Below are positions 41,101 through 46,887 of a stretch of 46,887 nt of DNA, piece after piece (within the stretch, counting starts at the first letter, position 1; every line of letters begins with the position of its first letter). The notes under the pieces are model-generated. The model saw nothing but the letters and a program-made list of their open reading frames with translations. It was not told the origin of the DNA and ran no database searches. The position numbers were made by a program, and so were the translations under genes. This DNA comes from Candidatus Rifleibacteriota bacterium (GTDB lineage: Bacteria > Riflebacteria > Ozemobacteria > Ozemobacterales > Ozemobacteraceae), in NCBI GenBank assembly GCA_029560455.1, contig JAKQKW010000190.1, positions 1-46,887 of the forward strand, written 5' to 3'.

Positions 41101-41553
41101 GGGGGGTATCTTCATTGCAACAACCCAGACCTCTTCAGCCATCAAGGGATCACTCTGGACAACCAGTGGAACCCTGACCTCTGAAAATGGCGCCGGCGCT
41201 GACTCCTGTGTAAACGATGCAACCGGTCGACTGCTACCGTCATAAACCACTATTTCTGAGAGAGCAAGCTGCTCAGAAACCCTCTCAAGATATGAAGACA
41301 TCTCCTGAAAGTTTTTGCTGAGAATGGCCATGCGAAGATATTCTCCGTGGCGGGCGAAGCGTTCGAGAACATGGTTCTGCTGACGATTTACATAGCTTCT
41401 CTGGGAAAACCAGATAAGCGAAATCGTCAAAATACCTGCCAGCAAAAACGCCGCGTGCAGATACCACGAAAGAAAACGCAGTTTAACAGAGCGAAAACTT
41501 TTCTCGTTTCCGCTGCTGACAGACGCCGACCGTATGGAATTCTGCCTCTGCAT
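38158..41553 (-). CDS. Hybrid sensor histidine kinase with three PAS domains, REC and a degenerate Hpt
   Basis: The product has 1131 residues. Two membrane helices (about 29-50 and 162-185) flank a periplasmic domain; HAMP (about 185-240) is followed by three PAS domains (245-360, 375-495, 500-635). HisKA has His656 (VSHEVRTPLNAIIG), HATPase has IISNLLSNSFRYT, DTGQGI and GSGAGLGLAI. The receiver has Asp948 (LILMDIRMPRKDG). The last 100 residues fold like an Hpt, but the phospho-acceptor position in ALALKHSCNLL is Leu instead of His (compare AHTMKGSTANL in the kinase at 13788). The relay therefore probably ends at Asp948 or goes through a separate Hpt. ATG 41553 has only a weak ribosome site. 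Confidence 0.92.
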   Translation of the reverse strand: MQRQNSIRSASVSSGNEKSFRSVKLRFLSWYLHAAFLLAGILTISLIWFSQRSYVNRQQNHVLERFARHGEYLRMAILSKNFQEMSSYLERVSEQLALSEIVVYDGSSRPVASFTQESAPAPFSEVRVPLVVQSDPLMAEEVWVVAMKIPPGPFVGMVDSFIFYQLLILAALAVFSIAGTFFAFDSMVVRPLQSLKHAMREMIGGSNAGFVGVIANDEIGEVCTIFNELAKERAEEARLIESFSMQAGVVYFKYDLATDSFEFSGRFPETLDLDVSLLKSSQELFAMVHPDSRGECKQSWHDLRERFRNEDSGHYETDFKLYNAKEEFTGATEENWLKMIVEWSNADGQLYVCGTLKDVSHTRWRESQLKSQAESFRMIYENSPIGIWRCVCNNDRYYYMNHAMARILGYQSPEEALEKIQSISRDVFFNPGERAFFLDEVKKRDQVGNFELRLRKADGTVFWGALFGRLFTDHNVQYCEGGLIDITERKQLDEQLRSNEEFLRQGLEASGLVLWQLDPVNGRMHLKGALNELLGSGVTETASLKIMQRLVHPEDLARFGSGIDRLRRGEHIQGSDHGLLDFRICKVDESRKVEIRWLAVSAVRSEVLSGGRQGHINGVFFDITAQKEAEQRLTRAVEAARAESRQKSEFFAGVSHEVRTPLNAIIGFSELLLPMIENAKGQHFMNSILSSSRSLINVLNSMLDLSRLEAGKVELVLEPVRINELIADIRQGHVADAEKRNLEFKVNVAENVPPALILDEFRVRQIISNLLSNSFRYTSSGSVSLSISAAVKQPQQSVDLNISVHDTGQGIHPDDLTNIFKPFSQKNSFQKIHGSGAGLGLAICRHLVELMGGRIKVKSEIQCGSRFEVLLRDVKIAASDAGSALPGLERQHYRFDGQKILVADDTASNRELMAEAMRSSGLEVVCASDGEEAVQLAIKEQPELILMDIRMPRKDGVAAVKELRAIPALSGVPVVAVTASASAREHRELNELFDGFIYKPVSLLRLFAEAAKHLKHRIREETRSEAGKMMMSAESFEQLNDPWSLVETISREYMPALKEFEGAVAIENVSQLAESLKALALKHSCNLLTIEAERLKSFAEKFDLSGIDDARKRIRMIFEQILKLYQRQLSA

Positions 41554-41633
41554 AAATCCGGGCCCCGTATAAGCGGCCCCCTCTCTTGATAACTAACCAG
41601 TTCTCTTCTCTGATTTTTTCTATCTCTAATTTC

Positions 41634-41662
41634 ATTATAAGGGAAAAATGCCCGTGTGTCAT
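41634..41662 (-). promoter_or_regulatory. Promoter of the second hybrid kinase
   Basis: Minus strand: ATGACA (41662-41657), 17-nt spacer, TATAAT (41639-41634), 81 nt before ATG 41553. Confidence 0.5.
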
Positions 41663-41668
41663 AAAATT

Positions 41669-41974
41669 TTAGCGACTTGCAGGCAACTCAATTTTGCGTG
41701 GTTTATCGGTAAAAGGCCGATAAAGAATGATAACCCGACCGATAGTTCGTACAAGAACGGCGTCGGTAGCGTCAAGAATTTCGTCAACAACTTCTTCGAC
41801 CTCGACCGGAGAAGTATCAAGAAGCTTGATCTTGATGAGTTCATGAGAATTGAAAGCCTCGATGACACTGCTGATAATTTTTGCCTCAAGACCCTGCTTA
41901 CCGATTCTGATTACGGCATCGAGCGGATTGGCAAGTGCTTCAAGGTGTTTTCTCTGATTTGATGACAGTTTCAC
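41669..41974 (-). CDS. yhbY: YhbY-family (CRM domain) RNA-binding protein
   Basis: The 101-residue protein is one CRS1/YhbY domain: LSSNQRKHLEALANPLDAVI, RIGKQGLEAK (the GxxG-type loop), LIKIKLLD and GRVIILYRP. Homologues bind pre-50S ribosomal particles, so a role in ribosome assembly is likely. The start is GTG at 41974 with GGAG 8 nt upstream. It lies 33 nt after the HAD gene and is probably in one transcript with DUF1232 and HAD. Confidence 0.9.
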   Translation of the reverse strand: MKLSSNQRKHLEALANPLDAVIRIGKQGLEAKIISSVIEAFNSHELIKIKLLDTSPVEVEEVVDEILDATDAVLVRTIGRVIILYRPFTDKPRKIELPASR

Positions 41975-42007
41975 GTTATTACTCCGGTCGTTGTAAATTT
42001 TCGCTGA

Positions 42008-42622
42008 TTATAGCATGCCGCTTTTTAAGCGCGCATCGACAATTTTTGCGATTTCCTGAGGTGAATCGACTCTAAACCCATTCATTCCGAAGCTTGTGGC
42101 CGCATCTATATTGGTCTGACTGTCGTCGAAAAACAGAATATCGGAAGCGGCACAACCGAGCCGATCGGCAACCGCAGCGAAAATCCCGCGATCAGGCTTG
42201 ACCATGCGAAGTTCATAAGAAAAAAAGAGATCGGCAAATGGGGCAAAAATTTTGCTTACCCGCTTCAGATGCTCAACATGCAGGTAGTTGGTATTAGACA
42301 GCATGGCCAGACGACCAAAACCGGCAAGACGGTCGAGAATCTCATAGCAGCCAGGTTTAACCGGGCCAATAATGCCGACAAATTCGCTTTTAAATTTATC
42401 AAATGCGACTTTGGCACTAGTTTCGCTGCAGAAAAGTTCATAAAAAGCCTGAAAATCGATATTGCCGGCTTCGAATTCCCGCACCGACCCGAGAGACAGC
42501 CATCTCGCCTTGAGCTCATCAGCAGCCATATCCTTTCCAAACAGGCCTCTGGCGTGCTCAACCCAGTGCAGATCTATAAGAACCCCGCCGAGGTCGCAAA
42601 GAATAACCTTGCCGGAACTCAT
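42008..42622 (-). CDS. HAD-superfamily phosphatase (IA type)
   Basis: The product has 204 residues. Motif I is LCDLGGVLIDLH, with the nucleophile Asp and the DLGxV variant seen in YihX-like and FMN-type phosphatases; motif II is LSNTNY; Lys in MVKPDRGIF is motif III; motif IV is FFDDSQTNID. The substrate is probably a small sugar or nucleotide phosphate. ATG 42622 overlaps the DUF1232 stop (ATGA), and GAGG lies 7 nt upstream. An in-frame GTG five codons earlier is possible. Confidence 0.88.
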   Translation of the reverse strand: MSSGKVILCDLGGVLIDLHWVEHARGLFGKDMAADELKARWLSLGSVREFEAGNIDFQAFYELFCSETSAKVAFDKFKSEFVGIIGPVKPGCYEILDRLAGFGRLAMLSNTNYLHVEHLKRVSKIFAPFADLFFSYELRMVKPDRGIFAAVADRLGCAASDILFFDDSQTNIDAATSFGMNGFRVDSPQEIAKIVDARLKSGML

Positions 42623-42924
42623 TTCATGACCTCGCACTGCTCTGGTTCATTCAAGCCAACCGCAGAAGAGCGCAGAGCTGCAACGCGCTTTTCTGCGGCG
42701 TTCTTTTCAATTTCTCTGAAAGCAAGCCAGATGAGTGTCGGCACAATGACCAGATCATCGAGATAACCGATAACCGGTATAAAATCAGGAATCAGGTCAA
42801 TCGGCGACAGAAAATAAACTATGGCAAGAACCAGCAGAATTTTTGCCTTCAGAGGCGTTTCTTCCGATGCGGCGGTTTCCTGAAGGCTTCTCAATCTGCG
42901 GCTGATGTCTGACAACTGTTGCAA
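42619..42924 (-). CDS. DUF1232 (YkvA-like) membrane protein, TTG start
   Basis: The 101-residue protein has the DUF1232 core AIVYFLSPIDLIPDFIPVIG followed by YLDDLVIVPTLIWLAF, a hydrophobic pair of helices. Function unknown in the family. The start is TTG at 42924 (MQQLSD) with AGGAGA 6 nt upstream. Its stop overlaps the HAD start. Confidence 0.88.
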   Translation of the reverse strand: MQQLSDISRRLRSLQETAASEETPLKAKILLVLAIVYFLSPIDLIPDFIPVIGYLDDLVIVPTLIWLAFREIEKNAAEKRVAALRSSAVGLNEPEQCEVMK

Positions 42925-42951
42925 AATGTTTCTCCTGTGGTTAATAGTGCG

Positions 42952-42979
42952 ATTCTACCACACTTAATATTTTTGTCAC
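42952..42979 (-). promoter_or_regulatory. Possible promoter of the DUF1232 operon
   Basis: Minus strand: GTGACA (42979-42974), 16-nt spacer, TAGAAT (42957-42952), about 28 nt before the TTG start. It lies in the 73-nt gap after the sulfatase-like gene. Confidence 0.4.
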
Positions 42980-42997
42980 AGCCGCCCGGGATTTGTA

Positions 42998-44536
42998 TCA
43001 GTGCAATTTTTCAGTAATCTCAACAAGGCGATAGCGCCCGATCCATGGCGCAAAAAAGCTGCGGTCTGGCAACGAATCAAGCTTTTCACCAGTTACGTGG
43101 TTCACAACCCGACGAAAGGTGTTTATCGGTGTGATTTCGGGGTAAAGGCGCGAATAATCGCCATCGCTGAAATATATGGCATTCAATATGCCAAACCGTT
43201 CTTTCAGGTCGGTACTGCCGATATTCCGCCAGTCAAGTTTTGACCCGGGGCCGTGATCTGCCTGAATGACAATGATCTTTGGCCGCCCGGTACGGTTAAG
43301 AATATTCTCAACAGCCTTTTTTACCAGCCGGTTAAGATATAAAAGCTGACCTGCGTAAAGTTTTCGGTATGCTTCCTTGTCGCTGCCCCAGTCGTTGCCG
43401 TCGAACAGTGTAAATCTTTCAGTCTGATCGAGTGGTTTTCCGTCTGCCGCAAAAACAAACGGCGGATGCGGGCAGATAATGTGGGCAAAGACGCAGGCAG
43501 GCTCTGAAAAATCAAGCTCGGGAATTTCCTGCAGTGTCTTCTGGATTCTTTCGCGGTGAATATCGGCCTGAGAAACCGACAGATCAAAAAATGGCAGTTT
43601 AAGAGCCACCAGAAAAGTCATGTTTATCAAAGTATCGAGAAACTCACGACCAAGAATACTGCGTGATATATAAGCATCGGCATTTCTGATTTCGGTGCCT
43701 GAGTAGCCACTTGAAAAGGCAACCGTTCTGTAACCCCATTTTTTAAGGATTTCGAACAAACGATTGTTCTGAATCATTTCTACCAGAGGTTGAACTGAAT
43801 TTGTATCTGAAAACTGATCAGCAAGAGAGTCAAGATAGGTAAAATTCAGACTGCTGGCCAGAGAAAGATACGTCTGCGGATAATTCGCATAAGACTGTGA
43901 TGCAATAAAGAATCCTGATTGCGAAAGGAAGCTCATAAACTCTGAATTATCAAAGCCATATAGACGCTGAAGAGTATCCTGACGGGCATAACCATCGAGA
44001 ATCAGATAAAAAACATCAGGCAGCTTCCGCTTTTCTTCGTCTGAAATATTTTCTGGCCCACTTTGCAGCGAAACAACCGGCCTGACCGCAGATTCAGTAA
44101 ATATTGCCGTATAAAGGATTCCGCCTGCAGACATAATCATCATCGCCAGCGCCATAAAGTTGAGAAAACTGTTCGCCTTAGTGTTGTCACCGCGGCTTTT
44201 CATGATCAGTGCAATTGCGACAAAATTGCCAATGAGCCAGACCAAAGGAAACCAGAAAGTTCTGCCCGAATCAAACCCACCCGATCCGAAAAATAATGAA
44301 TCAAATGAACCGAAGGAAAACATGGCAAAACACAACACAGTTACCGACAACGAAGCTTTAATACCATCTCTGCTCAACAACCGGAAGAACAGCAACGCAG
44401 CGGCGGCCGAAAAGAAGCAGATAAGCAGCGGCAAAACAGTATCGGCTGGATTTATGGTTCCCTGGTGGCGGGCATAAAGATAAAGAACCGGATATACTGA
44501 AAAAAACAGGGGGTGAAAATACTGCGAAGCTTTCAT
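42998..44536 (-). CDS. Membrane-anchored sulfatase/alkaline phosphatase-superfamily protein
   Basis: The 512-residue protein has about five N-terminal membrane helices (residues 1-155), then an extracytoplasmic catalytic domain. Metal-binding Asp in FYLILDGYAR, a candidate nucleophile Thr222 in YPQTYLSLASSLN, and QADHGPG near residue 425 follow the order of LTA synthase/phosphoethanolamine transferase-like enzymes. It may transfer or remove a phospho- or sulfo-group on a surface glycan or lipid. ATG 44536 lies 2 bases after the preceding stop. Confidence 0.8.
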   Translation of the reverse strand: MKASQYFHPLFFSVYPVLYLYARHQGTINPADTVLPLLICFFSAAAALLFFRLLSRDGIKASLSVTVLCFAMFSFGSFDSLFFGSGGFDSGRTFWFPLVWLIGNFVAIALIMKSRGDNTKANSFLNFMALAMMIMSAGGILYTAIFTESAVRPVVSLQSGPENISDEEKRKLPDVFYLILDGYARQDTLQRLYGFDNSEFMSFLSQSGFFIASQSYANYPQTYLSLASSLNFTYLDSLADQFSDTNSVQPLVEMIQNNRLFEILKKWGYRTVAFSSGYSGTEIRNADAYISRSILGREFLDTLINMTFLVALKLPFFDLSVSQADIHRERIQKTLQEIPELDFSEPACVFAHIICPHPPFVFAADGKPLDQTERFTLFDGNDWGSDKEAYRKLYAGQLLYLNRLVKKAVENILNRTGRPKIIVIQADHGPGSKLDWRNIGSTDLKERFGILNAIYFSDGDYSRLYPEITPINTFRRVVNHVTGEKLDSLPDRSFFAPWIGRYRLVEITEKLH

Positions 44537-44538
44537 TC

Positions 44539-45936
44539 TTACGCCTTTTCCATAAGGTAGAGAACCCGTTCTGATTCTCTGACCTTTTCAGTCGCCAGAA
44601 TGCGGAATTCGCGCGAAAATGCCTGTTCAAAGCCTGTTTGAGTGTAGTCAGAAAATATATCCGCTCTTGAAGCCAGCAGACGCTGCACCTGCGAATCTGA
44701 TTTCGGAACGAATTCAATTATCAATTTGCGGCAGTTGCGCGCCAGAAAAGCGGCGATCATTTCGAGCGGCAGATTGTTGCTGATGGCGAGGTGGTGAACA
44801 AGCGCCAGAGCCATGATCAGGTCGGCCGGGCCACGCTCGGCGAGAGACATGCGCTCGCGGTTTTCCCAGCCGAGGGCCGGAGCGGGATTGGTCAGATCTA
44901 GCAACAGTGGCAACAGGCACTTTTCGTGATTCTGTCGGCACTGCCGGTAATTTTTATCGACGGCAACCGGATCGATATCGAAGGCAATGGTGTTCAAGCC
45001 GCGGGCGCTGGCCAGACGACTGAAGAAGCCGGTGTTGGCGCCCAGATCCCAGACCGGGCCACGAGCCTCTGATCGGGCAAGAAATGCATCGACCAGCTCT
45101 TTTTTGTGCATCAACGCCGGGTCAGAATAGTTGGTGTCAGAATAATAGTCGCCCCATTCGGTGCGTTGTGACGGCATATTCAAGGCTTTTACCGTATTTT
45201 CGAGCGAATCGATCAGCCCGAGCATGCCATTTTTCGACAGGCCACCGGGGTGAGAGACCGTCGAAACGGACTTATCAGCATAATAGGCCTGACTGCGGGC
45301 GTGCAGATGAATATGAGTCAGCAGCCCGAAACGAAACCAGGTTGTCAGTGGAAGAAGGCGACTGGTCAGGTCGAGCGGCAGGCCATCGAGATGAACTCTG
45401 AACAGCTGCAGCAGCCTGACATCGACCCGGCTCATCAGAGTCAGAGGTGCGAGAAAGTGCTGGCAGAACTGGCGGTAGGCGACCCAGGGCGAGCCTTCCT
45501 GATATCGGGTAAATGAGAGCGTATCGATTAAAACCGGCCGGGAATCGATGAACTGAATATTGAAAGCGCTGCTGTCTTTAAGCGTCATTCCATGGCTGAT
45601 TGCGGCTTTTTGAATCGCCAGAGTAGCCAGAGCCGCATCTTTAAGCTGACTAAAACACCATTCCCATGGGTAGGATATGAATTGAAGCTGTTCAGGTCTG
45701 AGCAGTTTCGCCGGGCCGCCATGCGCGGCACTTTCAGCATCTGTCGACTCCGCGTCAATTTCAGCATGTTTTATCAGAAGATTTGAGCCGGTAAGAGCTT
45801 CGTAAAGGCCCGACTGCATCAAATGCCCGTAGTCTTCGAGCCCGGCCCGGTTAATCTGCCGCAAAACCTGCCCGTCGCGCCAGAACACAAAGCCACAGGG
45901 GTCGCGAAACGATGCGGCAATACGTTCGTGAGTCAC
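44539..45936 (-). CDS. SAM-dependent methyltransferase with a large N-terminal domain
   Basis: The product has 465 residues. The C-terminal part has SAM motif I (VWDLGANTGFFSRLASARG) with FDIDP as motif II and a motif IV-like ADLIMALALVHHL. The first 270 residues are a separate domain with LIDTLSFTRYQEGSPW, not one I recognise. The substrate is probably a cell-envelope molecule, given the partners. The start is GTG at 45936 with AGGA about 8-9 nt upstream; it overlaps the preceding stop (GTGA). Confidence 0.82.
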   Translation of the reverse strand: MTHERIAASFRDPCGFVFWRDGQVLRQINRAGLEDYGHLMQSGLYEALTGSNLLIKHAEIDAESTDAESAAHGGPAKLLRPEQLQFISYPWEWCFSQLKDAALATLAIQKAAISHGMTLKDSSAFNIQFIDSRPVLIDTLSFTRYQEGSPWVAYRQFCQHFLAPLTLMSRVDVRLLQLFRVHLDGLPLDLTSRLLPLTTWFRFGLLTHIHLHARSQAYYADKSVSTVSHPGGLSKNGMLGLIDSLENTVKALNMPSQRTEWGDYYSDTNYSDPALMHKKELVDAFLARSEARGPVWDLGANTGFFSRLASARGLNTIAFDIDPVAVDKNYRQCRQNHEKCLLPLLLDLTNPAPALGWENRERMSLAERGPADLIMALALVHHLAISNNLPLEMIAAFLARNCRKLIIEFVPKSDSQVQRLLASRADIFSDYTQTGFEQAFSREFRILATEKVRESERVLYLMEKA

Positions 45937-46313
45937 GACTGCTTTTCCTGGCTGGAGTCAGGTTGATTGCCGCCGGCGGCCTGATTATTGACGGCGGTTT
46001 TATCATCAGTGGCGGCGCCCGAAGACCAGCCGGCAGAGTCAGCATTTTGCGCAGACTGGCTGGCAGAGTCGTCAGCTGGCTTTCTGCCGAACAGGCGAGC
46101 GATCTTTTCTTTCAGTGAAGCAATGAAATTTTTAAAATAAAAAATGCCGCCCACAATTGCGCCAACGAGGATCTGAAAAATAAAGCTGCCGGTGCCCGGG
46201 TCGAGATAAGCATATGCCCGGGTCGGCATCACGCCGAAATAGATGATCAGCGCGGCGAACAGAAAGGCAGGGTCTCTGAACCCTGATTTTCTATGAATTG
46301 CCACCCTTTTCAT
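45933..46313 (-). CDS. Small membrane protein with YLDPGTGS motif
   Basis: The 126-residue protein has a hydrophobic N-terminal segment (LFAALIIYFGVMPTRAYA) that may be cleaved or stay as an anchor, then the YLDPGTGS motif at about residue 36, a second hydrophobic helix (LVGAIVGGIFYF), a basic amphipathic helix (KNFIASLKEKIARLFGRK), and a Ser/Asp/Gln-rich tail. The YLDPGTGS motif recurs in small membrane proteins next to envelope-modification genes, but no biochemical role is known to me. ATG 46313 preferred (GGTGG about 10 nt upstream). It is the first gene of the three-gene cassette. Confidence 0.7.
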   Translation of the reverse strand: MKRVAIHRKSGFRDPAFLFAALIIYFGVMPTRAYAYLDPGTGSFIFQILVGAIVGGIFYFKNFIASLKEKIARLFGRKPADDSASQSAQNADSAGWSSGAATDDKTAVNNQAAGGNQPDSSQEKQS

Positions 46314-46378
46314 TTTTGTTTCACCACCCTGCTTCCTTGTCACGACCGACAACACAGCCACACAACGTTTTTTCCACC

Positions 46379-46466
46379 TGTCATCCCGGCATTTTCGCCC
46401 CTGATGGACAAAAGCGAAGATCCAGGATGTTTACAATAAGATTCCCGCCTTCGCGGGAATGACGAA
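46379..46466. repeat. Dispersed palindromic repeat, copy E
   Basis: CTGTCATCCCGGCATTTTCG opens the unit, GCGAAGATCCAGGATG is the matching arm, and a second hairpin ATTCCCGCCTTCGCGGGAAT (46441-46460) is followed by GACGAAC. It is the same composite of GTCATnCC and ATTCCCGC palindromes as the other copies. It lies in the gap between asnA and the YLDPGTGS gene. Confidence 0.75.
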
Positions 46467-46533
46467 CGAACTGCAGATTTATATGTGGCACAGAGCCGGG
46501 GCACCAACCGGTAACCTGTTCGACATCTTGCGC

Positions 46534-46887
46534 TCAGAGAATCTGCAGACCTTCGCTTTCGCATCTCGCCAGAACTTCGTCGGGCCAGACACTGACCTGA
46601 ACTTCGCCGATATGGCGTTTCTGCAGCAGCAGCATGCTCAGGCGCGACTGGCCGATACCACCACCGATCGTCTGCGGCATTTTGTTATTCAGCAGCATCT
46701 GATGCCACGGCAGTCTGGCCCGTTCTTCACAGCCTCTTACTTTCAGCTGATTTCTGAGCACTTCGGGGCTGACTCTGATACCCATCGATGACAGCTCGAA
46801 AGAGGTGTTCAGAACCGGGTTGAATACCAGTATATCACCATTCAGGCCACGCCGGCCAGGAGCGGTTTCGGTTGTCCAGTCATCGTA
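46534..46887 (-). CDS. asnA: Aspartate-ammonia ligase, 5' part missing beyond the window
   Basis: The last 117 codons are visible, open to the final base. Read from the right edge: [47 protein letters not shown], then [20 protein letters not shown] and [17 protein letters not shown]. These match the C-terminal half of AsnA, which makes asparagine from aspartate and ammonia using ATP, and are distinctive (class II synthetase fold motif 3 in GGGIGQSRL). Stop TGA at 46536-46534. Full AsnA is about 330-345 residues, so roughly two thirds lies outside. Confidence 0.95.
   Translation of the reverse strand, partial: YDDWTTETAPGRRGLNGDILVFNPVLNTSFELSSMGIRVSPEVLRNQLKVRGCEERARLPWHQMLLNNKMPQTIGGGIGQSRLSMLLLQKRHIGEVQVSVWPDEVLARCESEGLQIL

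Noticed and set aside
1..46887. tRNA, rRNA, phage or insertion-sequence genes
   Set aside because: No TTCRANTC-type tRNA arm with a matching acceptor stem, no rRNA-like block and no transposase or integrase motif was seen by eye; a tRNAscan/Infernal run would be decisive.

Overview
The window carries ordinary bacterial chromosomal genes of a Gram-negative (two-membrane) organism: a lipoprotein with a lipobox, RND/TolC-type efflux, NfeD/flotillin, and large hybrid sensor kinases. Base composition is near 50% GC. Several small zinc-ribbon proteins of eukaryote-like type, HEAT-repeat and NHL proteins, and multi-PAS hybrid kinases suggest a poorly sampled phylum such as Candidatus Riflebacteria or a relative. 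That placement is inference from gene style only; no rRNA or tRNA gene was seen.

Layout. 1-664: a DUF433/DUF5615 toxin-antitoxin pair cut by the left edge. 799-6399: single genes with their own promoters (polyglycine lipoprotein, two zinc-ribbon membrane proteins, a secreted NHL propeller, a TPR membrane protein), separated by copies of a dispersed palindromic repeat. 6535-18533: a long rightward run of mtnA, a FucA-like class II aldolase, type-2 ileS, dnaN, a HEAT/zinc-ribbon protein and a 1581-residue hybrid kinase with a periplasmic PhnD-like sensor. Most junctions are ATGA overlaps or gaps under 30 nt. 18698-20967: an nfeD-flotillin operon on the minus strand. 21081-26047: a GT87 mannosyltransferase-like protein, a Ser/Gln-rich secreted protein, a methyltransferase overlapping a membrane protein, and a U32 (TrhP-like) protein preceded by an in-frame seven-codon leader ORF. 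26168-28888: a small protein, an adenylate cyclase-RDD fusion, a possible small RNA lying before a second terminator, and a secreted 2H phosphoesterase-like protein. 28902-35288: a TetR, periplasmic adaptor and RND-TolC fusion operon with a palindrome over the promoter -10. 35494-41553: an MFS transporter, an unknown membrane protein, a tyrosine phosphatase and a second hybrid kinase whose C-terminal Hpt-like domain lacks its histidine. 41669-46313: YhbY, HAD and DUF1232, then a sulfatase-like, methyltransferase and YLDPGTGS-protein cassette. 46534-46887: the 3' end of asnA.

How the genes work together. The best functional couplings are (i) mtnA plus aldolase for 5'-methylthioadenosine salvage, probably by the aldolase ('DHAP shunt') route; (ii) the self-contained tripartite efflux operon, in which pump and outer-membrane channel are one reading frame with a signal-peptide-like segment at the join; (iii) NfeD with flotillin; and (iv) the overlapping three-gene cell-surface cassette at 42998-46313. 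I consider the RND-TolC polyprotein, the possible small RNA near 27.9 kb, the U32 leader ORF and the cyclase-RDD protein the most worthwhile follow-ups. Nothing here resembles a phage, CRISPR array or insertion sequence.
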